From NCBI GenBank assembly GCA_900540475.1, contig UQGG01000001.1, forward strand, positions 186,001 to 250,000: a stretch of 64,000 nucleotides of DNA, given 5' to 3'. Positions 1-8,335 of the stretch are shown one piece after another. The position numbers and the translations under genes are program-made. The stretch is from an uncultured Robinsoniella sp. (GTDB taxonomy: Bacteria; Bacillota; Clostridia; Lachnospirales; Lachnospiraceae). Position 1 is the first letter of the stretch. Each line of letters starts with the position of its first letter. Below the pieces are notes generated by a model. It saw only the letters and a program-made list of their open reading frames with translations, was not told the DNA's origin and did no database searches.

Positions 1-534
1 CTTTAATATTTTAAAGGCTTCTTTGATCTGATCGCTTGTCATGCCGTATTTGGAATCACCCGGGTTGTCCATAATGTCATTGCTGATTTTAAATAATCCG
101 CCAGGATTATATCGGCAGCTTATTTTTTTAGGCAGTGTACCAATGGCTTTTTCCAGAAATTCAATATGTGTAATATCGTCCAGATTGATGATCGCATTTA
201 ATTCCTGTGCATATTGAAACTCTTCCGTCGGCGTGTCGTTGGAAGAAAACATAATATCATCCCCAGTTGCTCCGATTGCTTTTGCTAACATAAGTTCTGT
301 CTTTGAAGAACAGTCACAGCCGCATCCATACTCCTGTAAAATATTGATCAGATATGGATTGGGTGTTGCTTTTACTGCAAAATATTCTTTATAACCTTTA
401 TTCCAGGAGAAGGCTTCTTTCAAAGCTTTTACGTTTTCCCGGATTCCTTTTTCATCATAGAGATGAAACGGGGTAGGATACTCTTTTACTATTTCTTCCA
501 GCTGTTCCTTCGTTACAAAAGTTTCTTTCTTCAT
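1..534 (-). CDS. lysA: Diaminopimelate decarboxylase, N-terminal part (cut by window edge)
   Basis: This is the first 178 codons of a PLP-dependent fold-type III decarboxylase; the rest lies beyond the left edge. The protein begins MKKETFVTKEQLEEIV, and the motif YFAVKATPNP near residue 50 carries the lysine expected to bind PLP. It is followed by GCGCDCSSKTEL and later CRYNPGG, as in alanine-racemase-like barrels. The family converts meso-diaminopimelate to lysine in the cytoplasm, the last step of lysine synthesis. The start is the ATG at 532-534, preceded by an AGGAGAA ribosome site. A promoter overlaps the end of the upstream gene. A carboxynorspermidine decarboxylase is a less likely alternative because only the N-terminal part is visible. 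Confidence 0.82.
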   Translation of the reverse strand, partial: MKKETFVTKEQLEEIVKEYPTPFHLYDEKGIRENVKALKEAFSWNKGYKEYFAVKATPNPYLINILQEYGCGCDCSSKTELMLAKAIGATGDDIMFSSNDTPTEEFQYAQELNAIINLDDITHIEFLEKAIGTLPKKISCRYNPGGLFKISNDIMDNPGDSKYGMTSDQIKEAFKILK

Positions 535-606
535 AATGTTCTCCTCATATGCTTATTTGATGCTTTTTTTCTGCGTTTCTGTCAGATGTATAGATCTCTG
601 GGGTCA

Positions 607-635
607 ACTATAATATGCATGTTTTTATTTGTCAA
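607..635 (-). promoter_or_regulatory. Sigma-A-type promoter for lysA
   Basis: On the minus strand TTGACA (630-635) and TATAGT (607-612) are separated by 17 bases. The -35 box lies inside the last codons of the LTA-synthase-like gene. No lysine riboswitch is visible in the roughly 65-base leader. Confidence 0.6.
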
Positions 636-2643
636 TACTTTCGATACTTAAACCGCCAAAAAAATCATTGACCCGGTTTTTCCCATCGCTTAGATGATTA
701 TACTGTAAAATAGAGTACTGATTCAGCAGTTCGCTATAGGAATCTTCGGAATACTGGTGATAGTTTCCGTCCTTATCTATGTATACATTTCCGGTAATAA
801 CGGGTATTGTCTTGCGCAGGTTTTCCAAAAAGGACTGATAACCGGTTAAAGGCAGTCCCGCTTTAGAAAGTAGCAGTCCACTGAGATAGTTTGGACTGAT
901 TACCGGAATATCCTGACTCTCCAGTTTATAATTTGCCCACATTACCATAGGAACTATATATCCGTTCTGAAATTCTTCTACAGAGGAATCCTGATTGATA
1001 TGATTCAGTTTTAAAATTGGTTTTGCCACATTATCTGCAGGCTGATGATCACCAAACATTAAAACAATGGTTGGTTCCTCTTCTTTCTGAAAGTAATCGG
1101 TGAGATCTTTGAAAGCCTTGTCGGATTCTTTGATCAGGGTCAGATATTGTTCTGCCGCCCGCACATTATCCGATTTCTTTTTACCATCATATTGAGAAAG
1201 CGATATCGAAGTCTCAAATCCCGGAAAGTCTTTATCATATCCACCATGATTCTGCATGGTTACTTCGAAGGTAAATATTCGTTCTTCCGGCAACTTATTT
1301 TTATAAGTTTCAATAATTTTCTGATACGCTGATTCGTCACTGATATAGTCCCTGATTTTTTTGGGTTTTTTAAAATCGGTTTTCGATAAGTATGTATCAA
1401 AGCCAAAATAGGAATATACATTTTCCCGATTCCAACCTTTAGAATTGTATGGATGGATCGCAGTTGTTTTGTACCCCATGCTTTTTAAATAATTTGGCAA
1501 TGCAGGCATGGGCTGGCGCACAAACTGCTGGTATGCCACACTGCCATTAGGTAAAAATGCCATTGTGTCACTGGTCAGGAATTCATATTCCGTATTAGCG
1601 GTATTGCCGCCTTTCACCGAAACAAATAGATCTGACTTGATGGTATTCTCTGACAGGGAGTGGATAAAAGGCATGTAGTCTTCATTTGTTTCAAATTTTC
1701 CACGAGCAGAGAGGTCGGAAAATGCTTCATTCATGATTACGATAATATTTGGTTTGTCTTTTAAAAGGTTCTTTTTTGAAGTGTTATTGTCAGGACTTGT
1801 TGTGGAAACATCCTGGGCTTTTGCTTCTGACATGATTTCTTCGGCATTTTTTAGGGTATAGCCAACGGGTTTTTGTACATTCATATATCGAAAATTGGAA
1901 AGAAATGAAACCGCAAAGCCATTCCTGACATAAATACGTTTTGCCGCAAATAAAGTGTGATACAAGTTAAACATATCTATGGATTTATCTGTTTTAATAA
2001 ATGTGGTGTATCCACCCATACAACAGACGGTAAGAAGCAGTGCTGCCACGCGTACCCTCAGGTTCTTTATTCTGATCTGAATTTTCTCTGCAAAGATCAT
2101 TAGATATACAAATCCCATAATAACCAGTAAAAACCGATAATTGATAGTAAAGGTATAATTACCTGTTATAGACAAGGCAGTTTTGGCAGATAAAAAATCC
2201 CACGGCATTAATGGAGAGGATCGAAATTGAATCACAAAATAATGAATTGTCCCGAAAATCATTGGGAACAGGGTTGCGAGTATATATCCCAGCTTGACTG
2301 AATTGAAAAGAAGGCTGAATATAGCATATAGCAGAAAATAAAAAACTAAGTTCAATAAAAAAACAGGCATTTTCAAATCCGTTACCCGATGGGTAAAAGC
2401 TTCAATGCCGGCAAAGGAAAGGATTGGAATGATTATCATGAATATAATTCCCGGCAGTCTGATAAGCTTCAGATCCAGACAGATCAACACACCAGCCGCC
2501 AAAGAAATCATAATGCAAAGAACCAGCTTGACGGCATGCACCTTACTGTGCATCGCCGCCAAACTGGAAAGTAATATAAGTGTACAGGTTACCAAAATGG
2601 AAACCTCAATTCTAATTTTTGATTTCGTAAATATTTTTCTCAT
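625..2643 (-). CDS. LTA synthase family sulfatase-fold membrane protein (second paralogue)
   Basis: The predicted protein has 672 residues: about five N-terminal membrane segments, then an extracellular alkaline-phosphatase/sulfatase-fold domain. Catalytic motifs are visible: NIIVIMNEAFSDL (metal-binding Glu), GGNTANTEYEF with the likely nucleophile Thr, and MFGDHQPADN near the C terminus. Known relatives transfer glycerol phosphate from phosphatidylglycerol to build lipoteichoic acid or related polymers. I chose the ATG at 2641-2643 (MRKIFTKSK) because GGGGAG lies 8 bases upstream; an in-frame ATG at 2677-2679 would add 12 residues. It lies 72 bases downstream of a close paralogue and is probably co-transcribed with it and pyk. 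The exact polymer and substrate cannot be read from the sequence. Confidence 0.85.
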   Translation of the reverse strand: MRKIFTKSKIRIEVSILVTCTLILLSSLAAMHSKVHAVKLVLCIMISLAAGVLICLDLKLIRLPGIIFMIIIPILSFAGIEAFTHRVTDLKMPVFLLNLVFYFLLYAIFSLLFNSVKLGYILATLFPMIFGTIHYFVIQFRSSPLMPWDFLSAKTALSITGNYTFTINYRFLLVIMGFVYLMIFAEKIQIRIKNLRVRVAALLLTVCCMGGYTTFIKTDKSIDMFNLYHTLFAAKRIYVRNGFAVSFLSNFRYMNVQKPVGYTLKNAEEIMSEAKAQDVSTTSPDNNTSKKNLLKDKPNIIVIMNEAFSDLSARGKFETNEDYMPFIHSLSENTIKSDLFVSVKGGNTANTEYEFLTSDTMAFLPNGSVAYQQFVRQPMPALPNYLKSMGYKTTAIHPYNSKGWNRENVYSYFGFDTYLSKTDFKKPKKIRDYISDESAYQKIIETYKNKLPEERIFTFEVTMQNHGGYDKDFPGFETSISLSQYDGKKKSDNVRAAEQYLTLIKESDKAFKDLTDYFQKEEEPTIVLMFGDHQPADNVAKPILKLNHINQDSSVEEFQNGYIVPMVMWANYKLESQDIPVISPNYLSGLLLSKAGLPLTGYQSFLENLRKTIPVITGNVYIDKDGNYHQYSEDSYSELLNQYSILQYNHLSDGKNRVNDFFGGLSIESIDK

Positions 2644-2715
2644 TTGCATAACTCCCCGAAATATCTTCTGTAACCGCATTGATTTGTGTTTTCGTATATT
2701 TAGCTCGTTGGAGCA

Positions 2716-4701
2716 TTACCCACCGAAAAATTTATCAATACGGTTTTTATTATCACATAAGTGATTGTACTGTAGTATGGAATACTGGTTTAACAGATCT
2801 TGATAAGGCTCATCGGAATACTCATAATACTGCCCATCTTTGTCAATGTAAATATTTGCTGTTATAACAGGCAATGTTTTACGCAGAGACTGCAGATAGG
2901 TCTGGTAGTCGGTGAGAGGCAGACCAGCCTGCTCCATTAAAAGTCCACTTAAATAGTTCACACTGATTCGGTTAATATCCTGTTCTTCAATATCATAATT
3001 CGCCCACATAACCATGGGAACCTTATATCCATTTTGAAATTCTTCAATGGAAGATTCCTGGTCAATATCATTGAGTCGCAGGATTGCATTTGCTATATAA
3101 TCAGAAGGCTGATGATCGCCAAACATTACCACAATGGTATCTTCATCCACATTACTGAAATAATTTATTAACTCTTCAAAAGCTTTATCGGTTTCTTTTA
3201 CCAGGGTAAGATATCGTTCGGTGGAGATAACACTCAATGTCTTCTCTTCTTCCGGTATCTGTGTTAATTCGATAGATGGTTCAAATCCCGGATATTCTTT
3301 GCTGTAACCACCATGGTTTTGCATGGTGACTTCAAAGGTAAACATCGGCTCACCGGGAGTCTTGTTTTCATAGGTTTCGATAATTTTATCAAATGCTGAT
3401 TTGTCGCTGACATAGCCGCGGAGCGTTTCCGGGTTATCAAAGTCATCCTTGGAATAAAATTGATCAAATCCAAAATAGGAATAGACCTTATCCCTGCTCC
3501 ACCCTGTTGCATAATAAGGATGAATGGCTGTTGTGGAATATCCCATACCTTTCAGATAACTTGCCAGTGTGGGCATATTGCCTTTTACATATTGCTGGTA
3601 TGCGACACTTCCTGTAGGAAGGAATGCCATGGAATCCCCTGTCAGAAATTCAAATTCTGTATTTGCGGTATTGCCGCCCTTTACGGAAACAAACATATCC
3701 GCTTTGATGGTGTTTTCTTCCATGGAACGAATAAATGGCATATAGTCTTCATTGGTTTCAAAATCGCCGCGGTAAGCCAGGTCTGTAAATGCTTCATTCA
3801 TGATCACAACGATATTTGGCTTCTTTTGCTTTTCTGTATCACTGGCAGAGGCATTGACAGAGGACGCTTTCTCTTTCTCGATCTCCTGCTCTATCTTAGT
3901 CACTTCTTCCGAAGAATAACCCTCTGGTTTTTCTATATCCAGATACCGCAGATTTGCCAGGAATGCCACCATAAATCCATTGTTCCGATACAGTACATTG
4001 GGTGTAAATAAAATATCATCCAGCCCAAACATATCTTTTACAGTGTCCGTTTTTACTGAGGTTACGTAGCCTGTCATGAGAATAGCGGATAAAAGCAGGG
4101 CGATCAGGCGTACCTTAATATTTTTGACCGGAAAAACGGTCTTTTCGCCAAGGATCATTAAAAAGATAAAACCAATCAGTACAAAAACAAGACGGTAAGA
4201 AAAAGTAAAGGTATAATTATCTGTAATTGTAATCGCGGTACCTAATGACATAAAATCCCAGGGTACAATGGGTGAGGAACGAAAGCTTACAACGAAGTAG
4301 TTAGCTACTCCAAAAAACATCGGTATTGCCGTAGCAAGTATATATCCCCATCTCGTGGAACCCAGTAAAAATGTACAGATTGCGTACAGCAGATAGTAAA
4401 ACATCATATTCAGGATAAAGATCAGTACGGTCAGATCCCAAGGTACATGAGTGTAGAATTCCATCGTACAAAGAGCCAATATGGGAATGACAATAAGTGC
4501 TGCTATCCCCGCCGGCTTTGGAAGCTTAAATTTCAAAGCGATGGCAACTCCGGCTGCAACAGATAAAAGCAGTGAAAGCACCAGTTTGCCGATATGCATC
4601 CCATCACCGTTCACTGCCAGTATAGTCAATATAATAAGAATAATTGTCACGGCCGAAGCCATGACAATTCGTAATTTTGATTCAGTAAATATTTTTTTCA
4701 T
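2716..4701 (-). CDS. LTA synthase family sulfatase-fold membrane protein (first paralogue)
   Basis: A 661-residue protein closely similar along its whole length to the next gene downstream (MKKIFTESKLRI versus MRKIFTKSKIRI; shared GGNTANTE and MFGDHQP motifs), so the pair is a tandem duplication. The N-terminal third holds about five membrane helices and the rest is an extracellular sulfatase-fold catalytic domain with metal-site Glu, Thr nucleophile and Asp-His motifs intact. The expected role is phosphoglycerol transfer in teichoic-acid-like polymer synthesis at the outer membrane face. The ATG at 4699-4701 is 15 bases past the pyk stop; no strong ribosome site is seen, and an in-frame TTG at 4708-4710 would add three residues. 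Weak initiation or coupling to pyk translation is possible. Confidence 0.85.
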   Translation of the reverse strand: MKKIFTESKLRIVMASAVTIILIILTILAVNGDGMHIGKLVLSLLLSVAAGVAIALKFKLPKPAGIAALIVIPILALCTMEFYTHVPWDLTVLIFILNMMFYYLLYAICTFLLGSTRWGYILATAIPMFFGVANYFVVSFRSSPIVPWDFMSLGTAITITDNYTFTFSYRLVFVLIGFIFLMILGEKTVFPVKNIKVRLIALLLSAILMTGYVTSVKTDTVKDMFGLDDILFTPNVLYRNNGFMVAFLANLRYLDIEKPEGYSSEEVTKIEQEIEKEKASSVNASASDTEKQKKPNIVVIMNEAFTDLAYRGDFETNEDYMPFIRSMEENTIKADMFVSVKGGNTANTEFEFLTGDSMAFLPTGSVAYQQYVKGNMPTLASYLKGMGYSTTAIHPYYATGWSRDKVYSYFGFDQFYSKDDFDNPETLRGYVSDKSAFDKIIETYENKTPGEPMFTFEVTMQNHGGYSKEYPGFEPSIELTQIPEEEKTLSVISTERYLTLVKETDKAFEELINYFSNVDEDTIVVMFGDHQPSDYIANAILRLNDIDQESSIEEFQNGYKVPMVMWANYDIEEQDINRISVNYLSGLLMEQAGLPLTDYQTYLQSLRKTLPVITANIYIDKDGQYYEYSDEPYQDLLNQYSILQYNHLCDNKNRIDKFFGG

Positions 4702-4716
4702 TCTTAACAATCCAAT

Positions 4717-6153
4717 CTATTTTGCTTGTAATACGTGCATCATGTTTGTTATTGCACCTTCTCCGGTAACAACATTGGTAGCAGGATCGCCAGCTGTAAA
4801 GATAACCAGGTCCCCTTTATTTACGAGATTTTTCTGACGCAGCGTAACCATAGGACTGGAAATAATGTGCTCCGTCGTATTTTCGTTATTTCCCTTCATA
4901 GGATAAACGCCCCAGTACAGCTGCATTCTACGCACAGCGCACTCATTTGGAGAAATCGCATAAATTGGCATTTCCGGTCTGAAATTAGAGATTAGTCTTG
5001 CTGTCTGTCCGGAAATAGTCGGGATTACAATACAGGCTGCATCCAGGTTACGTGCCGTAGATACGGTAGCAAATCCAACTGCACTGGAAATATTTTTCTT
5101 TCTTCTGCTCTTACTGTTTTTTACGAGCATTTTATAGTCCAGATGTAATTCTGTGGTTTCCGCGATTTTCACCATCATTTTCAATGCTTCTAATGGATAT
5201 TTACCCATTGCTGTTTCACCGGAGAGCATAATTGCATCGCTGCCGTCGTATACAGCATTTGCCACATCTCCTGCTTCTGCTCTGGTTGGACGGGGATTGC
5301 GGATCATGGAATCCAGCATCTGGGTAGCAGTGATAACCGGTTTATAATGCTCATTGCATTTATTAATAATTTTTTTCTGAATATATGGAACTTCATCGGC
5401 AGGAATTTCAACACCAAGATCTCCTCTTGCTACCATGATTCCGTCTGCAGCGTCTATAATTTCATCGATGTTTGCGATGCCTTCGGCATTTTCAATCTTC
5501 GCAATCACGTTGATATGTTCGCCCTGATGATCTTTTAAAAGCTTTTTAATGTCCCGGATACACTGGGCATTACGTACAAATGATGCTGCGATAAAATCAA
5601 AGCCCTGCTCTATTCCAAATAAAATATCTTCTTTATCTTTATCTGTCACACCAGGAAGGTTGACACTGACATTTGGTACATTGACACCTTTACGTTCCCC
5701 AAGTTCACCGCCGTTTACTACAACGCATTCGATTTCTCTTTCGGAAACTTTCTTTACAACAAGCTCAATCAGGCCGTCATCAATTAAAATAAAATCGCCT
5801 TTTTTAACATCCTTTGTCAGTTCCGGATAAGTAATGGAACATCTCTTTTCATCGCCTTCGATTTCTTCCATTACAAGTGTAAACTCTTCGGCTTCTTTTA
5901 ACTGTACTTTTTTGTGGTCTTTTAAAACTCCGGTTCGGATTTCCGGTCCCTTTGTATCTAAAAGCATAGCCACAGGGATGCTAAGTTCTGTACGAACCTC
6001 TTTTACTAACTGTATTCTGCCCAGATGCTCTTCATGGTCACCATGTGAAAAATTAAAGCGGGCAACGTCCATGCCGTTATTAACCAGGTCACTGAGCAGT
6101 TCTCTGTTGTTTGTATTCGGTCCCATTGTACATATAATTTTCGTTTTTTTCAT
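4717..6153 (-). CDS. pyk: Pyruvate kinase
   Basis: A 478-residue cytoplasmic glycolytic enzyme that converts phosphoenolpyruvate and ADP to pyruvate and ATP. Diagnostic segments are the N-terminal TKIICTMGPNTNN, the substrate loop DVARFNFSHG, and the active-site signature VIAKIENAEGI with its catalytic Lys, followed by MVARGDLGVEI. The length matches the core enzyme; the extra C-terminal PEP-utiliser-like domain found in bacilli is absent. ATG at 6151-6153 has GGAGG 7 bases upstream. A promoter lies directly upstream, and the two LTA-synthase paralogues follow within 15 bases, so pyk probably leads that transcript. Confidence 0.97.
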   Translation of the reverse strand: MKKTKIICTMGPNTNNRELLSDLVNNGMDVARFNFSHGDHEEHLGRIQLVKEVRTELSIPVAMLLDTKGPEIRTGVLKDHKKVQLKEAEEFTLVMEEIEGDEKRCSITYPELTKDVKKGDFILIDDGLIELVVKKVSEREIECVVVNGGELGERKGVNVPNVSVNLPGVTDKDKEDILFGIEQGFDFIAASFVRNAQCIRDIKKLLKDHQGEHINVIAKIENAEGIANIDEIIDAADGIMVARGDLGVEIPADEVPYIQKKIINKCNEHYKPVITATQMLDSMIRNPRPTRAEAGDVANAVYDGSDAIMLSGETAMGKYPLEALKMMVKIAETTELHLDYKMLVKNSKSRRKKNISSAVGFATVSTARNLDAACIVIPTISGQTARLISNFRPEMPIYAISPNECAVRRMQLYWGVYPMKGNNENTTEHIISSPMVTLRQKNLVNKGDLVIFTAGDPATNVVTGEGAITNMMHVLQAK

Positions 6154-6177
6154 AATGCGCCTCCTGATGTTGTTTAA

Positions 6178-6206
6178 GTTATATTCTTATTTATTAGAAA
6201 ATCCAA
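6178..6206 (-). promoter_or_regulatory. Promoter for pyk
   Basis: Minus-strand TTGGAT (6201-6206) and TATAAC (6178-6183) with a 17-base spacer, placing the start of transcription about 20 bases before the ribosome site. No catabolite-response element was recognised. Confidence 0.5.
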
Positions 6207-6241
6207 GTAAATCTGAATGCCTTGCCTGGTAGAATGATTTT

Positions 6242-7075
6242 CTAGCGGTGGTGCTTTTTCACATGTTCATGTGTGAACAGATGATCCTGACAGTATTCAT
6301 AATTGCCGTCACATTTGGAACAGAAACGAAATTCCAGATCTTCTCCGTCCAGCTCTGTCCTGCCGCATATAGCACATTTATGTTTGGTAAGACCGCCCGT
6401 AGACTGTCTTGTTTCCTGCTTGAACTTCTTTTTTCGCTTTATTTCCCCCGGTGAAACTCTTCTGAAGTCCCTTGTTCCCAGGAAGAAAATAATGAAGTTC
6501 ATCAAAGATGCAATAATTGCAACCTTAATCGGCCAAGAGGATTTAAAGAAGGAAAACAGGATAAATACCCCGTACAAAATACCCATCCACTTGATTTTAA
6601 TCGGTATAACAAAATACAATAGAACCTGCATATTGGGATAGCATAAAGCAAATGCAAGGAAAATGGACATATTAATGTAATAAGTACTGAAAATAGGTCC
6701 GAACAGTTTTCCGCCGCCCAGTATAAAATACAGGATAAACGCACCGATATCCGTAAACAGGATACCTGCGAGAATATACAGTGTATATCGAAATGCCCCC
6801 CAGGTATTTTCCAGAGAAGTACCTAAAGAGTAATAGAAAAACAACATGATAACCGTAAATATGCTAAGGGATTCCGGCGGCACTAAAATCCATGTGACAA
6901 TACGCCAGATCTGGCCCCGCAAAATGTAGTAAGGTTCCAGCGTTAAGAAATCCATGATATTAGGCTGAAATACATTAAAAGTGTAACCCAGGATGTAGCA
7001 GATGATAAGGTATAAGGATAAATTACGGATACCGTACCTGCCAAATTTACGTTCCAGTTTATTTATAAAGTCCAT
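6242..7075 (-). CDS. Rhomboid-like membrane protein lacking catalytic residues, with C-terminal zinc-finger tail
   Basis: 277 residues. The first ~200 form about six membrane helices with rhomboid/derlin features: GQIWRIVTWILVPP in the first loop and SLGTSLENTWGAFRYTLYI, resembling the rhomboid L1 loop. The catalytic Gly-x-Ser of helix 4 is replaced (GPIFSTYYIN) and the helix 6 His is absent, so proteolysis is not expected. The C-terminal ~45 residues hold a Cys/His cluster (CAICG, FCSKC, then YCQDH and a His-rich end) that should bind zinc. It follows corA by 15 bases in one transcript. The function is unknown; by analogy with inactive rhomboids it may bind or chaperone membrane proteins, but that is inference. 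Confidence 0.7.
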   Translation of the reverse strand: MDFINKLERKFGRYGIRNLSLYLIICYILGYTFNVFQPNIMDFLTLEPYYILRGQIWRIVTWILVPPESLSIFTVIMLFFYYSLGTSLENTWGAFRYTLYILAGILFTDIGAFILYFILGGGKLFGPIFSTYYINMSIFLAFALCYPNMQVLLYFVIPIKIKWMGILYGVFILFSFFKSSWPIKVAIIASLMNFIIFFLGTRDFRRVSPGEIKRKKKFKQETRQSTGGLTKHKCAICGRTELDGEDLEFRFCSKCDGNYEYCQDHLFTHEHVKKHHR

Positions 7076-7090
7076 TTATACTACCTTTCT

Positions 7091-8032
7091 TTAAAATAAA
7101 TTCTTTTTTGAAAAAATCAAAGCTACAACAAGACTTAAGATTAATGAAAACAGAATAACCAGTACGAATCCATAGGGACTGCCGGAAAATGGCATACCGC
7201 TGGAATTCACATTCATTCCATATGCGCTGAAGATCATGGTTGGAATGGACATAACAATGGTAACGGTGGCTAAAAATTTCATTACAATATTCAGATTGTT
7301 GGAGATAACCGAAGCAAATGCGTCCATCATTCCGCTTAAGATGCCGCTGTAGATATTTGCCATCTCAATAGCCTGCTTGTTCTCAATGATAACATCTTCC
7401 AACAGTTCGGTATCTTCCGGATAGTGCTTAATGCCTTCCGTTTTCAGGAGTTTCTCCAAAACGACTTCGTTAGACCGGAGTGAGGTTGTAAAATACACAA
7501 GACTCTTTTCCAGTTCCAGCAGTTCGATGAGTTCCTGATTTTTAGTGGACAGATGAAGCTTTTTCTCCACAACTTCACTCTTCTTATCGATAATACGCAG
7601 ATAGTGCAGGAACATTGTTGCATTCTTATACAGAATCTGTAAGATAAAACGGGTTTTTTTATAGGTAAAGAAATTCCGTACCCTGCCATCCATAAAAGCG
7701 GAAAGCACCGGAGTGTCCTCCAGGCAGACGGTGAAAATAATTTCATCCGTTACAATAATGGACATGGGAATTGTGCCGTACCAGTCTTTGTCATTACGTT
7801 CTTCAATAACCGGGATGTCCACCAGGATCATGGTGTAGTTATCTTCTACTTCAATTCTGGACCGTTCTTCCTCATCCAGAGGTGCCCGCAGGTCATCTAC
7901 CTCGATATTGTATTCGTTTGCGATATCTAATATTTCTGTTGCGGTTGGGTCTACCAGTGCAATCCAGCAGCCCTCCTGTGCTTCATTTACCTGGTGAATT
8001 GCACCATCAATTGTCCTGTAAATTTTGATCAT
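7091..8032 (-). CDS. corA: CorA-family divalent cation transporter
   Basis: 313 residues. A soluble alpha/beta N-terminal domain and a long helical funnel precede two C-terminal membrane helices; the signature YGMNVNS sits at the end of the first helix, and the C terminus ends in basic residues. CorA pentamers import Mg2+ (some members Co2+, Ni2+ or Zn2+). ATG at 8030-8032 is chosen over an upstream in-frame TTG at 8051-8053, which would place the AGGAG ribosome site inside the gene. The gene has a perfect-consensus promoter and an unusually long (~160 base) leader with a candidate leader peptide, suggesting post-initiation regulation. It is followed by an inactive rhomboid-like gene. Confidence 0.92.
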   Translation of the reverse strand: MIKIYRTIDGAIHQVNEAQEGCWIALVDPTATEILDIANEYNIEVDDLRAPLDEEERSRIEVEDNYTMILVDIPVIEERNDKDWYGTIPMSIIVTDEIIFTVCLEDTPVLSAFMDGRVRNFFTYKKTRFILQILYKNATMFLHYLRIIDKKSEVVEKKLHLSTKNQELIELLELEKSLVYFTTSLRSNEVVLEKLLKTEGIKHYPEDTELLEDVIIENKQAIEMANIYSGILSGMMDAFASVISNNLNIVMKFLATVTIVMSIPTMIFSAYGMNVNSSGMPFSGSPYGFVLVILFSLILSLVVALIFSKKNLF

Positions 8033-8052
8033 GACTCCATAATCTCCTTTCA

Positions 8053-8094
8053 ATTATCCATAGAACAGGATAATCGTCTGAAGGCCTGTCCTAT
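8053..8094 (-). promoter_or_regulatory. Two mutually exclusive hairpins in the corA leader
   Basis: Hairpin A pairs ATAGGACAGG (8094-8085) with CCTGTTCTAT (8069-8060), 10 pairs with one G-U. Hairpin B pairs ATTATCC (8074-8068) with GGATAAT (8059-8053), 7 pairs. They share bases 8068-8069, and the 3' arm of A fills the loop of B, so only one can form at a time. The 5' arm of A overlaps the stop codon of the candidate leader peptide. The corA ribosome site begins about 5 bases beyond hairpin B. This is inferred by hand pairing only. Confidence 0.45.
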
Positions 8095-8153
8095 GCGTAT
8101 TTTTCTATATGAACTTCACTATTCGTTTCCCTAGGACTAGGACCACCCTCCAT
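8091..8153 (-). CDS. Candidate 20-residue leader peptide upstream of corA
   Basis: A short open frame begins at the ATG at 8151-8153 within the corA leader and encodes MEGGPSPRETNSEVHIEKYA, ending with TAG at 8091-8093. AAGGA lies about 11 bases upstream, a usable ribosome site. Its early acidic and Pro-rich start recalls, in style only, the acidic/Pro-rich leader peptides that control Mg2+ transporter genes in enteric bacteria. The stop codon overlaps a hairpin arm, so ribosome position could decide the leader fold. It could also be a chance frame; no comparative evidence is available here. Confidence 0.35.
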   Translation of the reverse strand: MEGGPSPRETNSEVHIEKYA

Positions 8154-8201
8154 GGAATCACACTTCCTTTCTTTCTCCAAAATATCTTGCAACTAAAGGA
8201 C

Positions 8202-8230
8202 ATTATAAAGACTAAAAAAGTATTTGTCAA
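8202..8230 (-). promoter_or_regulatory. Consensus promoter for corA
   Basis: Minus-strand TTGACA (8225-8230), a 17-base spacer and TATAAT (8202-8207): an exact sigma-A consensus match. Transcription should start near 8195, leaving about 160 bases of leader before the corA ATG. Confidence 0.75.
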
Positions 8231-8255
8231 TCGAAGCCATCATTTTTTTCATCTC

Positions 8256-8284
8256 TTTACAATATTTTAACAATTAGGTATACT
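8256..8284 (+). promoter_or_regulatory. Promoter for aroC
   Basis: TTTACA (8256-8261), 17 bases, TATACT (8279-8284). It diverges from the corA promoter 26 bases away, so the two may influence each other. Confidence 0.65.
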
Positions 8285-8335
8285 AGTAAGAGGCAATAAG
8301 ATTGGCTGACTCATATTGTATACAAGGAGGATATT

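Noticed and set aside
535..606. Lysine riboswitch before lysA
   Set aside because: The predicted leader is about 65 bases, far shorter than that riboswitch, and lacks its motifs.
8033..8195. M-box (ykoK-type) magnesium riboswitch before corA
   Set aside because: The leader lacks the conserved M-box core segments; only the leader peptide and simple hairpins are visible.
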